Source of the DNA: Chrysomallon squamiferum
Lineage: Eukaryota; Mollusca; Gastropoda; Neomphalida; Peltospiridae
Direction of reading: 5' to 3'
Length of the DNA: 64,000 nt
NCBI GenBank assembly: GCA_012295275.1
Contig: CM022667.1
Coordinates: forward strand, 21,846,172 to 21,910,171
The translations under genes and the position numbers were made by a program. This document shows positions 53,295 through 64,000 of the stretch, piece after piece (within the stretch, counting starts at the first letter, position 1; each line of letters starts with the position of its first letter). The notes below the pieces were generated by a model that was not told the DNA's origin, ran no database searches, and saw nothing but the letters and a program-made list of their open reading frames with translations.

Positions 53295-56200
53295 TAATCA
53301 ACAAATAACATTTAACAACAAGGCTTTGTAATATTTTCATTTCCATAGTAAAACACTTTATTTCCATAAAACCACATTCTGTAGTGTTTATTTTTCCACA
53401 ATAAAACATTTCTATTATTCATATTTCCACCTCAACACACTTTGTGTTATCTATGTTTCCACAATAACAAATTGTATTATCTGTGACTCCATAATAAAAA
53501 AATACATTTGTAATATTGGTTTTCAAAATATTTTTACTATTATCTGTATCTGCTTTATATGAAACACTGTCATACTGGAAGTAACAGACATAAAAGTATT
53601 GATGAATTATATAAATAATTATTTGAGAATGAAAACTTTTATATCTAATAATATTTTCATCTTTTATTCCTTTGCATAAATTACAGTTTGGGAAATTAGT
53701 TGTTTGGGTGGAACCAATAGAGATTTTAAAAAAGAAAAAAAATGTGGCATTCGTTTGGTTGTTTTTTTTTTTTTTTTTGGTTTACAAGTGGAGTTAGATC
53801 CATTCTTAGATAAAAGAAAATGCTGTTAAATATTTTATTTAACAGGGGACTTTAAAAAGAACTAATTAAATAAATGCATGTGTATGTATGTATATTTTTA
53901 ATTTATTCCACTGTTACAGTTAATTAAGTAATTTTAAACAAAACTCAAAATTGCATGGACTTTCATTATAGAGCCTGCCACTGGAAGATTTCCATTAAAA
54001 TCAATGACAGTTTCCAACTCACAGTTGTCTGATCTTATGCCTGGTAAGCTGCATGTTCAAACATTTTGTTAGAAAACCCTTGATTTTTCTATTTTTAGAT
54101 TAAATTTAGCCTTTTAATACAAATGTTGCATAATAGTTTTAAACTGTTTATATATTTTTATGCATAGTGCCTACAATTTACTGAGAATGAAGGTGCAGTT
54201 AAAATATATTTTGATGTAAAAATAATTTATGTAGACTCAGCTGTGGTAAGATTGTGTTTGATGGTGTTGAAAAAAAAGTGAAATATATTGCTTTGTGTTC
54301 ATACAACTTTGCTTTGGCAATAAACAGTTCATCAAAACTATTTATGCTGCAGATTAACTAATTTTGGTCAGTGTAAACTTTCAGCAGATTTACTGTAAGA
54401 CTTGCACATTCTAGAATTATATTTAGACTTTCTAATATACATTTCCATCATCTCATGTCCTCTTTTTCTTAATATTTCAGGTTTGTCATTTTCAAATATG
54501 CTTTTTCTTCACTCAACAAAGATTATTTACTGATTATTTTTGGCTTATAAAAGCATGTCAGTTTTATTGCTCATTAGGATGTATACTGATAATATGATTA
54601 AGAAATAATTTGAACAATTAGGATAATATATGATCTCAATTGTTTGTTTATATATACATGACAACTATAAGTCAGAAAAACTGATTAATGAATTTCATCC
54701 AAATAGATTCTGTTAATAACCTTTTATTTTTTTTTCCAGATGAATCAGTTACTAAGATTTCAAAATGCAACAATCAACATACCTGTCAACCCACATCAAA
54801 GGGGTCTCCCCATTGGCTGAAAAGACAAGAACCAAACAGGTACACAAATAAATATTCATAACAACTAGTTAACATTTGTATGTGCTACTAGCAGGCTTAG
54901 AATATCATTTCATAATGTATTAAAATGGGAACTTTATAATAGTTATTATGTAATATCATAATAAAACATCTAAAATAACATTGTAAATTATATTGGTCAT
55001 TATAATAACAGATTTCTTTGTGGTTAAGTTTTTGCTTTCAGTATTTTCTTAAAAATAAGTTACCTGATTAATCAAACTGGAGTCTAGAGTAAAAACAACA
55101 AAAAAACAGAGTTACAGCTACATGGTCCAGAAAGGACAAAGAAAATAATTACTTTGGGCTCCTCTGTTCAAATCAGTGTGAGATGGTAAATTACAGTTCT
55201 TAATTTATTACAGACACATTTGTTCAAAGCGTGCTTTGACAACAACACAGCACAGGTCACCAGCCTACTCACCAATGTCTTCATCAACTGATTCTCCATC
55301 AAGCAGTCGACCAAGCTCTCCAGTGTCTCACAAATCTATTGCATCTGTCACACAGCTCCTGAAACTCCTCAATCTCGAAAAATATTCCAGTAGTCTCAGC
55401 AAATACTCTGTTGAACAGGTATGTTTTCTTTTTTTATTATTTATTTTAAGAGACAATTACTTGAATATTTTAGTTTCATTCACTGAATTATCAGCATCTA
55501 TGAATATTAATTGACATGTATTTACATTTTTACCAAGAATTTACATAACTGTAAGATTTTCAAGAATTTGAGAAAAGTATTCATTATATAATTACTGTCA
55601 GTATTTAATATTATAATTCATACTAAGTTCAAATTTTCCAGTATCCTTCCATTATCATTAGATTGTCTTTCTTTATGTAATATTTATCTTTAAATAAATC
55701 AGTTCCTATTATAAATCCCTGTAATTAACCATTATTTATCAATCTTCAAAAAAATAATTACAATTGCTTTTTGGTTTTTGAAAGTTGGCATCTATGACAT
55801 CAGAAGAGTTGAGTGAGGAAGGTCTTTCTAAAGATTCTCAGCAACTGCTACTCTCCAAGCTGGAAACTATCACACGGTAATTTATTATAAGAAAATCCTG
55901 ATAATTTGTCTGTAATACTTCAGTGAAACAAGATTCAGAAATGTAGTGTTTGTATAGGTAAATGGTTTGTATTACAGTGTAAATTATGTCTAATGTCTGA
56001 AGAGTAATAACAATTTATTTCATACCAGCTATATTGGAGCACTAAAGTTTTAATAATAGATGTTATTTAAATAACTATTTTTTTCCGTTTGTTCCCCAGG
56101 AGTAAATCCTTTGCTTCAAAAAATGGAGTGGTTGAGCTATGTCATCCTGCAAGAGTGATTTCTCAATCAACAAATCTGGTGTGGCATACTCCTCCTCCAG

Positions 56201-59126
56201 GGCCAGGCCTACAGTATCCTCCTTTGGCATCCCCAGCAGTGCCATGTCAGATGCTATATATTACCTCTCCGGGTTCAGAGATTGGTAGTCATTGTATGGT
56301 GCCTGGATCAGGACCCTTATCAGACTTAACTAATCAGGACCTCTCTTCTGAGTGCTCCAGTACTCCTCCCAGCCCAGGTCAAGGAAATACTAAGCAGCAA
56401 ATTAATGGTGAGAGCTCAGGATCAGAAGACAATGATAAAGGTAAATATTTATGGTTTCTCTGATTTATATCTGGTGTACATTATGAAATTTTTGTTATTA
56501 ATTACAGTAACTATTTTTAACTTTTATGCTTTTGAAACATATATAATTTTGTTTTTGTTTTATATGGGTCATTCCATGTCAAATCACCCCTAAAAGACCC
56601 CAATTTAATCCCGACCGTCTCAGATTTGAAACTTGGTATACTTGTTGATTGGGATCCCACAGCACCAAATCTGAAATTATTGGCCAATCGGACCAGTGGT
56701 GAGGGAGATATGGCCCCCCAAATTTTGAGCTTTTTGGCAAAAATGGGTATGACCACCAACCTTTGAACCCTCATATCTCAGGAACTACTGGGCCAATCGT
56801 CATAAAATTGGTATTGTTGAAAAGGCAATATAACAAGGATTCCAAATGTTGGGGTACACTGAACATTTGACCTTGAAATTGACCTTGTGGATCACATGAC
56901 CTTAAGATGACCTTTATTGAAATTTAATCTCCCACATGTTAACTAAAACATATAAAAGTTTCCTGGGTGTAATATTTTTTGTTTAGCCACAATATAGATT
57001 TTAAAAATGCACATCCATGAAAATAACACAATTTTTTCTCAGAGAGTACATTCGTCGAGAAGATGCAATAGCAGGTGTCAATGACACAGATGTCCCTTTC
57101 ACTAATCCAAGTGACTTCTTTGTTTGGCCAGTGAAATAATTTAGAAGGTCCGTGAGGGTGCATGAAACAAATGAAGAAGTCACCATGCTCTTCTGAAATG
57201 CCTTCAGCTAGCCCAACCCATGCCTCATTGTCATACAGACAACTTTCTTGTCTGGGTTGGCCTTTTTCCATGCAGCATAAAGTTCACATAAATTTGAGAG
57301 AATCTTTGTTATATTGCCTTTTCAACAATACCAATTTTATGAAGATTGGCCAAGTAGTTCCTGAGATATGAGGTTGGTGGTCATCCCCATTTTTGCCAAA
57401 AATCTCCCATTCCACTGGTCCGTTTTTATCTAAAATTTCAGATTTGGTGCTGTGGGATCCCAATCAACAAGTATACCAAGTTTCATAAAAATCTGAAAAG
57501 ATCGGGTTTAAACCATTATGTGACTTGACACAGAATAACCCATATAATTAGTTTTTATTATTTATTCATTTTTCTTTTCATCAACAAATAAGACCTTTTT
57601 CTGCTTTAGACAAAGTTGATCAGGATGATGTAGTTGGCAGAAGGAAAGATCTTACTCCAGGACAGACTATAATGAGCCCTGGCGTGATGCGACAGGAGGA
57701 TTTGAAAATGACCCCAACTATACATCCTACATTTTACCTTGAACCCAAACCAGAAATCCCACCTTTGTTACCAGGACAGAATGCTTTCCAGACTGATTCA
57801 GTTCATGCCCCTGTGATGTCAACTGGACACCCTCCAATTAGGCCTACTTACTTTGCTGTGAGACCATACAAGGCACCGAAAAATGTCAGCATGTCACAAG
57901 AAGGTCAGATGAAGACAAGTGCACAGTCTGTGCCACACGTAATGAATCCACTCCAGCCAGGGAGGTCAGATTATCCAACAAATGTTGGTCCAGCAAGTGT
58001 GAGCAATAATACCATGAAAACTTCTGCTGAAAATCTGCACAGATCACAACCAGTTTTGATGGGTCGTCCAGTGAAAAGTAGCAACAGTGGCCCAGGATGG
58101 TCAGGTACATCCACATCCACCACAACAATCCAGTCAGCATACCACTCACGTCTTTCACCTGGACCAGCATCAGCACCTCCTCTTCAAGTAAATCCAAATG
58201 GTGGATTAATGCTTCCAGCTCAGTCGGCTAGTCCATCAGACTCCAGTCTTCAAGGAATGCCTGGACTACCAGCAAACTGTCAGTCTGTAGCAAACACAAC
58301 CACAACCAGATCAGTAATGTCACAATCTCCAGGTCCTGCTCAGCCACCAAATTCTTCTTCCAGCACATGTGACTGTATTTGTGGCTCATGTGATTGCCAG
58401 AACAGTTACCCACCTACATCAGGCTATCCACAATATACATTTCCCCCTACTGCAATCTGGCCATGGCAGATTCCTCCACAGCTAATTGCCCAAGGTAATG
58501 GCATTATTGCCCAAGTGCCACCTAACATCTATGGCCAGATTCCCCCTGCAAACTTTCCTAATGGGTTGAACCTAGAATATCCCTTTCAACACCATCCCAA
58601 CTTACAATATTTGTCACCAGGAGTGCTCCCAATGTATTATGGCTGTAATATGTTGCACAGCTCTGTTAATAAACAACGAAACCAAGGTTGTTACAATTGT
58701 GGTGGGACTAACCATAAAGTTCAAGACTGCAAAGAAAAGACAATGGAATCATTATCAGGTATGAAAATTTTAATGTTTTATTTTAAGGAATTAAAAGATA
58801 ATTAACAGAGTAGAGAACATTTTATCTTTAAACATTTCTTAATTGTATCTGTGGTTGGTTGTCTGTGTTTTAGCATAGATAGACACACACACACACACAC
58901 ATATATATATGTATGTATGTGTGTGTGTTGCATTCCAGTAGATTATATTGATGTATTAATTTATTCCTATCAGTGTTTTTTTTTATATAAAAGTTATAAA
59001 ACATTATTTGTTACATTAGCATTTGTCTGAAACATTCACTGCTGTTTTATAGTTGCATTTTCCTTTTATTTGTTTGGTTTTACAGGTTTCCACCTGAACT
59101 ACATACCAAAATCTGACTCTGAGTAG
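48006..59126 (+). CDS. ZCCHC14: Zinc finger CCHC domain-containing protein 14-like (ZCCHC14), 14 coding exons
   Basis: Exons: 48006-48491, 50665-50749, 51179-51249, 51679-51750, 52024-52090, 52580-52646, 53084-53223, 53972-54043, 54740-54839, 55214-55418, 55785-55876, 56100-56440, 57610-58758, 59086-59126. Phases agree, giving 995 residues (human about 949). The N-terminal region matches ZCCHC14/ZCCHC2 (LEVRFIGSVLEEYGRKDYYY, LRDNEIKANTP). A PX-like domain lies at about 200-315 (VTWSNNDQFE, LFPTE, IPFLHG, LPQHVLESEFVIRFF). A SAM domain lies at about 430-486, then a long Pro/Ser-rich region with a Cys cluster (CDCICGSCDC). A CCHC zinc knuckle lies at about 959-972 (CYNCGGTNHKVQDC). The SAM domain favours ZCCHC14 over ZCCHC2, though it may be pro-orthologous to both. 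Family knowledge: an RNA-binding adaptor that recruits TENT4 poly(A) polymerases. Confidence 0.93.
48492..50664 (+). other. Intron 1 of ZCCHC14-like gene
   Basis: 2.2 kb of AT-rich sequence with a CA tract just after the donor (48510-48523) and a TA tract near 49951-49977. The short frames at 50321-50669 are AT-rich and lack homology. Confidence 0.8.
56566..57541. mobile_element. Second, shorter copy of the GGGTC-terminus transposon
   Basis: The 976-bp element starts GGGTCATTCCATGTCAAATC and ends with the diverged inverted complement. It is flanked by ATAT on both sides (56562-56565 and 57542-57545). The left arm matches the 24568 element over about 450 bp; the right arm is cut to about 240 bp. 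It lies in the intron between ZCCHC14 exons 12 and 13. The left-right asymmetry shows deletion of much of one arm. Confidence 0.87.
57030..57271 (-). pseudogene. Transposon-encoded protein remnant, C-terminal-type domain
   Basis: The minus strand encodes YDNEAWVGLAEGISEEHGDF, CFMHPHGPSKLFHWPNKEV and further residues before running into the arm. The pattern of acidic turn, FMHPxGP and FxWP resembles a C-terminal domain I recall from uncharacterised repetitive proteins that also carry the Cys-rich motif seen at 25417-25767. It is truncated at both ends. Confidence 0.5.
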
Positions 59127-62100
59127 TTACCACGTTGTTTCGAGTTTCAAGCTTTTGTCTTAAAGAAAATGGTAACTTACCAGTGCAGCTGTTGAAGTAC
59201 ATATATTAGTACCAGTTCCTTGTAATCAGGTCAATAAATTGTATATGAAGTCAGCGTGTTTCTGATGCATATTTTCCCTTGAAGTACCAAATTTTTTTTT
59301 TTTTTTTTTTTTTTTTGCTCGGGCCAACTTATATAAAAGAATAAATATTTATAGTTTCATTGACTTATACATTATAGGACATTTCATCTTTGGGAAATGT
59401 GTTTTAATAGGAATAAAATGTCCTTATGTTGGATTTCTTTTATCTATTTGATTTGTGGTCCTAGAGAGGGGTTAAAAAAAGAACCAGTGGAATGTTGTGT
59501 TTTTTACCTACTTTTTTTATAGATTGAAACATAATTTAATGCAAATACGTAGTTTTTACCTAGTCGACCTGTGCCATTTCTCCGACTTTCTGATCTTCTG
59601 ATCTATGTATGTATATAATATATATTTTAGAACACACATCATATTTTTATGTACAGATTATGTTTGTCCCATTTTTAAAAAAAAAAAAAAAAAAAAAATA
59701 TGCTGGTTTAAAGTAAGTAATGGAACCCATGTGAGCTAGTCATCAGTTTTGACTTTCATTATCTTTGTATATTAAATTTTAAATTTGAGAAAAATATTTT
59801 AGCAATTAAAATACAAACAACAAAAAAATAAAAATCACTTCTGTTTTGAGTTTCAGTAAAAGAAATAAAAATAAAAACAAAAAAAGTTATATATATATAT
59901 ATAAAATACGGTATTTATGGTAATAATATGCTGTTGGTACTTTTTGTCCTACATTAATGTAAATATGTTTAGAATTAATTATCCACTGATCTGATACAAA
60001 ATTGAAAATTAAATGTAAATAGATTTATTTTTAATAAAAAATACTTAATTTGGTGCTTTGTGAACATGATTTGGAGATCTCATAAAATTATTAAATAATA
60101 AATCATAAATAATAATAATACCAACAACTATATTTTTCAGATATACTTATTTTTCTTTTTGACTATGTATATAATGTATGAAATGATTGTGACATGCAGT
60201 TTTATCCAAGAACTACTGTTTTGTTATATTAAATATTAGTATACTTTCCATGAATAAGAAGTTGTACCAGGATTTGATTTCATTTTTCCTTCTTCTATTT
60301 CATTGTTTTTCATTTCATACAGCAGTTATTTAATTACAGAAATTTAGCTGTTTTTAACTGAAAATAAATGATAAATGAAAGTTTATAATTATGTTCCATG
60401 TCTTTTATTGTATTTTATGTTTTTGCGATTTTTTTAGAATATAAATTTTATATCTGTCTTTCTTACCATTATTTTCTTTCTTTTTTCTTTCTCTATTTTC
60501 TCATCATTTCTTTTTATTCCTTTTTTTAAATTTGTTTGGAGACAATTTATTATTGTGATGTTCTTTCTCTTTTTTTTATATATCTCTGAATACATTTTGT
60601 TCACATCAGTATTTTAGTTTTTTGTATTTATGAGCAAATTATCATGCATGCTTATATTCAGATTGAAGTTCATATACTGATATAATACTGTAATGGTCAG
60701 ATTCAATTATGTCTGGTTGTCAGTAGAAATCTTTCATCAACATAAATTAAAAGTTAAAAAGTACGTAAATCATTAGTCTCATTATAATTTGATAATAACA
60801 AAATGGATTTTTTTATTATTTATTTATAGTAATGATACTTTCTCAAAAAATTATTCTGTCATATTTTTCACAAAGAAATAGCAACAGGTTGTTTATGGTT
60901 TATGACTAAATTATTATTTAATCAATTTGTTAATGGCTCAAAATGCAAAAAAAAATTGTTTAATAAATAAAAATTTGTTAGCATAGTTTTAATTATTCCA
61001 AAATACAAATCCACTATCAGTTATAATTTGCATAATATTGTTTTTCTGTATTTGATAGTTTATATTTTTCTTTATTTAAATTAGTCAAAAGTAACATTAG
61101 TCTCAGCCTACATTTGGCTTCGTTTGAGGGGAAAAAATATTGATGTCAGGTGTTTTGATACTTTAATTTGGAAATTTTAATAAAAATAATATTTAGTGAT
61201 GTTTCACCTTCAACATTCGTTTTTATTAATCATTTATTTTTCTACATTATTTACATTAAATGTTTATAAATTGTAACTGACTACATCAAGGTAAACTGCA
61301 AGATAAATCTTTATTATTTTCAGCTGTTTTTTTTTTTTTTTATGTAGTTTTTGGTCTTTTTAATTTTTAGCCCTAAAATATAAATATATTCCTATGAATT
61401 TTTTTGGTTTTAATTTGCATTTAATTTATTTACCTTGGTACTTCTTGCCAAGGTAACTACAGTGAAAATTATTATTTCTTTTAATGCATTATATGTGAAA
61501 ATCAGTTGTTTCTGTTGTTGTTTTATTGAGGAGGGTGGATGGTTCAGAAATAAATATTTGCCTGTTTTTCATGAATGAAAATAACAAAATAGATTTATTT
61601 TTCTGTAATGTCACAAAAGGATAGCGAGTTACTGTAAAAACCCATTGTGAGTAATGTGTATGATGTTCATGTCTCTTTAACTATCATGGATTTCATGAAA
61701 CCCTTTTATTAACTTTATACAGATTTTTATAGATTTTAGCAGCAAATAGAATATTCATTAATTTACAGTACTGGTAGGTGGGAAAAGGGTAGAATTGTTA
61801 TGAAAATGTTAATATGTTATTAACATGCATGGTTGATGCCACTGATATATTTTTCATTTTGTAAAAATTTATCTTAGCATATCAATTTTATTTTAAAATT
61901 TTGTTTTGCAGTGTCTTCAGTTTTGTCAGACATTTATTATTTCAGTTCACTGGTATTCCTTGTGGCCAAGAATTTCTATTATTTATATTTATTTGTGTAT
62001 GTTAAATTTTAAGGCCATGTCATGATGGGATAGATATTTTGTATTTTAATTGATTTGTCATTATGTTTGCATTTTACTTTATTTAATATTTTGTTATTAT

Positions 62101-63385
62101 GTTGTGAATTGTATATCTGTGAAATATATATTCATACTAACAATATTTTAATGATTGGACTAATATGTGTGACCGGAGTTTGCAACTTAGGTTAGTAGTT
62201 TCTCTAGTGATGTGAAGAACGGATTGACACTTGGTCTGAAAGTCTGTAAAAATTGCCACAGCTTATTTGTTATTTGTATATTAAATGTATTATGATTATT
62301 GTTGAAGTTATCCAAAACCACAGTTCTGAACAATGAAGCTGTGGAGAATTGAAATGGTAGTTCTTTGTGACATGTATGGATAATTAATATATTTATCTTT
62401 GATTGCTAATTAGGCATAAATGTTGTTAACTTGTAAAAGCTGTAAGCATAATTATTGTTAACTTGAATCCTTTAAAAATCATGTGATTTGACAATAAGAA
62501 ATTTAAAAATTATATAACCTATTATTTTAATGTAATTGTACATATTTATATTCTTCTTCTTGGTTTTTCTTGTTTGTTTATTTTATTTATTTATTTATTA
62601 TTTTATTTATTTATTATTATTTGTTTTAATATTTTTTTTATTATTGTATTTTAGGTTATTTACATATTTATGCTGAGCCTCATAATGTTAGAATCATATT
62701 AAATGAGTTATGAAATAAAATTGAATTATCATACAGGTTTTCTTCTTTCATAAGAGTATATCTGGTAACTGTTGAATATGAATGTATTTAATAAAAGACA
62801 ATTACTTTTATCACATCATATATTAGAATAATATTGACCTCAAATCATTGTATATTGTTTTTCTTTAATTTTCTTTGTTTTTTTAATTTACTTATTTATT
62901 TATTTTATTTTTTGTTTTTATTTATTCATTTTTTATTATTATTATTATTATTTGTTTTTTATACTGTTAAGATAGTTCATATTAAGATATATAGTGTTAA
63001 TAAATATTAGAAAGTGAAAAAAGCTTAACATGGTACCAAGAAGATTATTATATATGAAATTCAAAGCAAATTTTTATTTTTTTATTTTTTTTTATATGAA
63101 ATTATTTAGATGTATTTGTAGGTAAGTGTCCATCTGCATTCCTCACATTTTAACATGTTCTTTTTTCTTTTTCTGAAGGTATTATTTTAAATGAAGTATT
63201 TCCCTTTGGCACATTTGGACACAACTCGCTTTGATGTGCAGCTTTTTGTATGTACAAGATGATAAATGTTCCATATGTGCTCAACCATATTGTATCATGT
63301 TACAGCTGCCTGGTCATCTGTTTTTACTTGATAAATTATGTTCTATACCATGTTGAACAATAAAGTTTCATTTCATCACAATGTA
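59127..63385 (+). other. ZCCHC14: Probable long 3' UTR of ZCCHC14-like gene
   Basis: About 4.2 kb with no coding potential follows the stop codon. It is T-rich with several poly(A) signals, for example near 62714, 62790 and 63359. Homopolymer tracts (A and T) occur near 59290-59315 and 59678-59698. Vertebrate ZCCHC14 also has a long 3' UTR, as far as I recall. Confidence 0.5.
63359..63364 (+). terminator. ZCCHC14: Candidate distal poly(A) signal of ZCCHC14-like gene
   Basis: A canonical AATAAA is followed about 15-25 bases later by a cleavage-like CA and a tgtatttgt stretch. It is the last strong plus-strand signal before the end of the window. Confidence 0.55.
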
Positions 63386-64000
63386 TTTGTCATTATTTAA
63401 TTAGATTACAGCAAATTAATTTAATTAACAATTGCCAAGTCAGATGGGTATGTGACCAGATATCATGGTTCCCCCATGACAATTGACAGTTTTGAGACAC
63501 CATCTTCCACTTTCTGATAGTATGTATACATTCATACTGATGTATACCTTTGACAGTATTAACTATTTTGTGCATCTCAAAGCATATGGTTTCATTTTTG
63601 ATTATTACCAGTAACTCTATATATAATATATGTATATCATTAAAAATAAAATTAAAAATAAAATTAAAAAGGAAAAGAAAGAAAGCAAGAAGAAAAGCAC
63701 CTTTATTGATGACAACCCAGAAAGAAAACATCAAATTACCTATGAATTTATTATTGATTGATAGATTTTTATTTATTTATTTATTTATTATTTTCTTTCT
63801 TCCTTTCTGGGTTGTTGTTTTTTGATAATATTTGGTAAGATATTATTTATAAATGGGAGAAGACAGAACGCTAGGCTGTGTAAATAGTGACAACACAATA
63901 TATCCACTTTATCACATTTGTAGTGTAAAAATAACATTATTGCATTTCTCTTTCACCAATCCTGAAAGTTCATTTCAGAAAAGATCATTTAGTTTCAGCT
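63386..64000. other. Intergenic sequence, nothing recognised
   Basis: AT-rich, with small TTTA and AAAT tracts. The overlapping frames at 63393-63734 and 63550-63825 are on opposite strands, low in complexity and without homology. Confidence 0.6.

Noticed and set aside
57886-58413. Minus-strand frames opposite ZCCHC14 exon 13
   Set aside because: Shadows of a long, conserved coding exon; no independent start context or homology.

Overview
This looks like a piece of an AT-rich, intron-rich animal genome, probably a mollusc and quite possibly a cephalopod. The phylum is inferred from long AT-rich introns, abundant AAT/ATT, CA/TG and TACA microsatellites, and protein sequences that are close to but not vertebrate. 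No species call is possible from the sequence alone. I rebuilt four multi-exon or likely multi-exon genes by hand from splice sites and reading phase.

Layout. (1) 605-21114, plus strand: a complete RSPRY1 (HEAT-like, SPRY and RING domains) in 14 exons, 575 codons plus stop, including an 11-nt microexon at 4334-4344. Its 13.5-kb intron 10 holds a nested, opposite-strand gene of unknown function (8288-12046). (2) 23930-32983, minus strand: KLHDC4, a kelch-repeat protein, in 11 exons. Its last intron carries a 2.75-kb DNA transposon with inverted-repeat arms of about 675 bp. (3) 34293-47295, minus strand: a tandem cluster of PDE10A-like cyclic-nucleotide phosphodiesterase genes. Three copies are intact, intronless and about 800 codons long; a fourth is a degenerate pseudogene. 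Each intact copy has a full CRE (TGACGTCA) 47-65 bp upstream of its ATG, paired with a second CRE-like site exactly 17 bp away. (4) 48006-59126, plus strand: a ZCCHC14-like gene (conserved N-terminal region, PX-like, SAM, CCHC zinc knuckle) in 14 exons, 995 codons plus stop. One intron contains a second, shorter copy of the same transposon family.

How the genes relate. RSPRY1, KLHDC4 and ZCCHC14 are single-copy-type housekeeping or regulatory genes. From memory, human KLHDC4 and ZCCHC14 are close neighbours on 16q24.2 and RSPRY1 lies on 16q13, so this may be an ancient linkage. The PDE cluster is the accessory, lineage-specific part. Lack of introns, a shared promoter module and a shared upstream AAT/ATT tract suggest one retroposed PDE10 gene that was then tandemly duplicated with its promoter. 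CRE-bearing promoters on cyclic-nucleotide-hydrolysing enzymes suggest a cAMP feedback loop or CREM-type germline expression; that part is inference.
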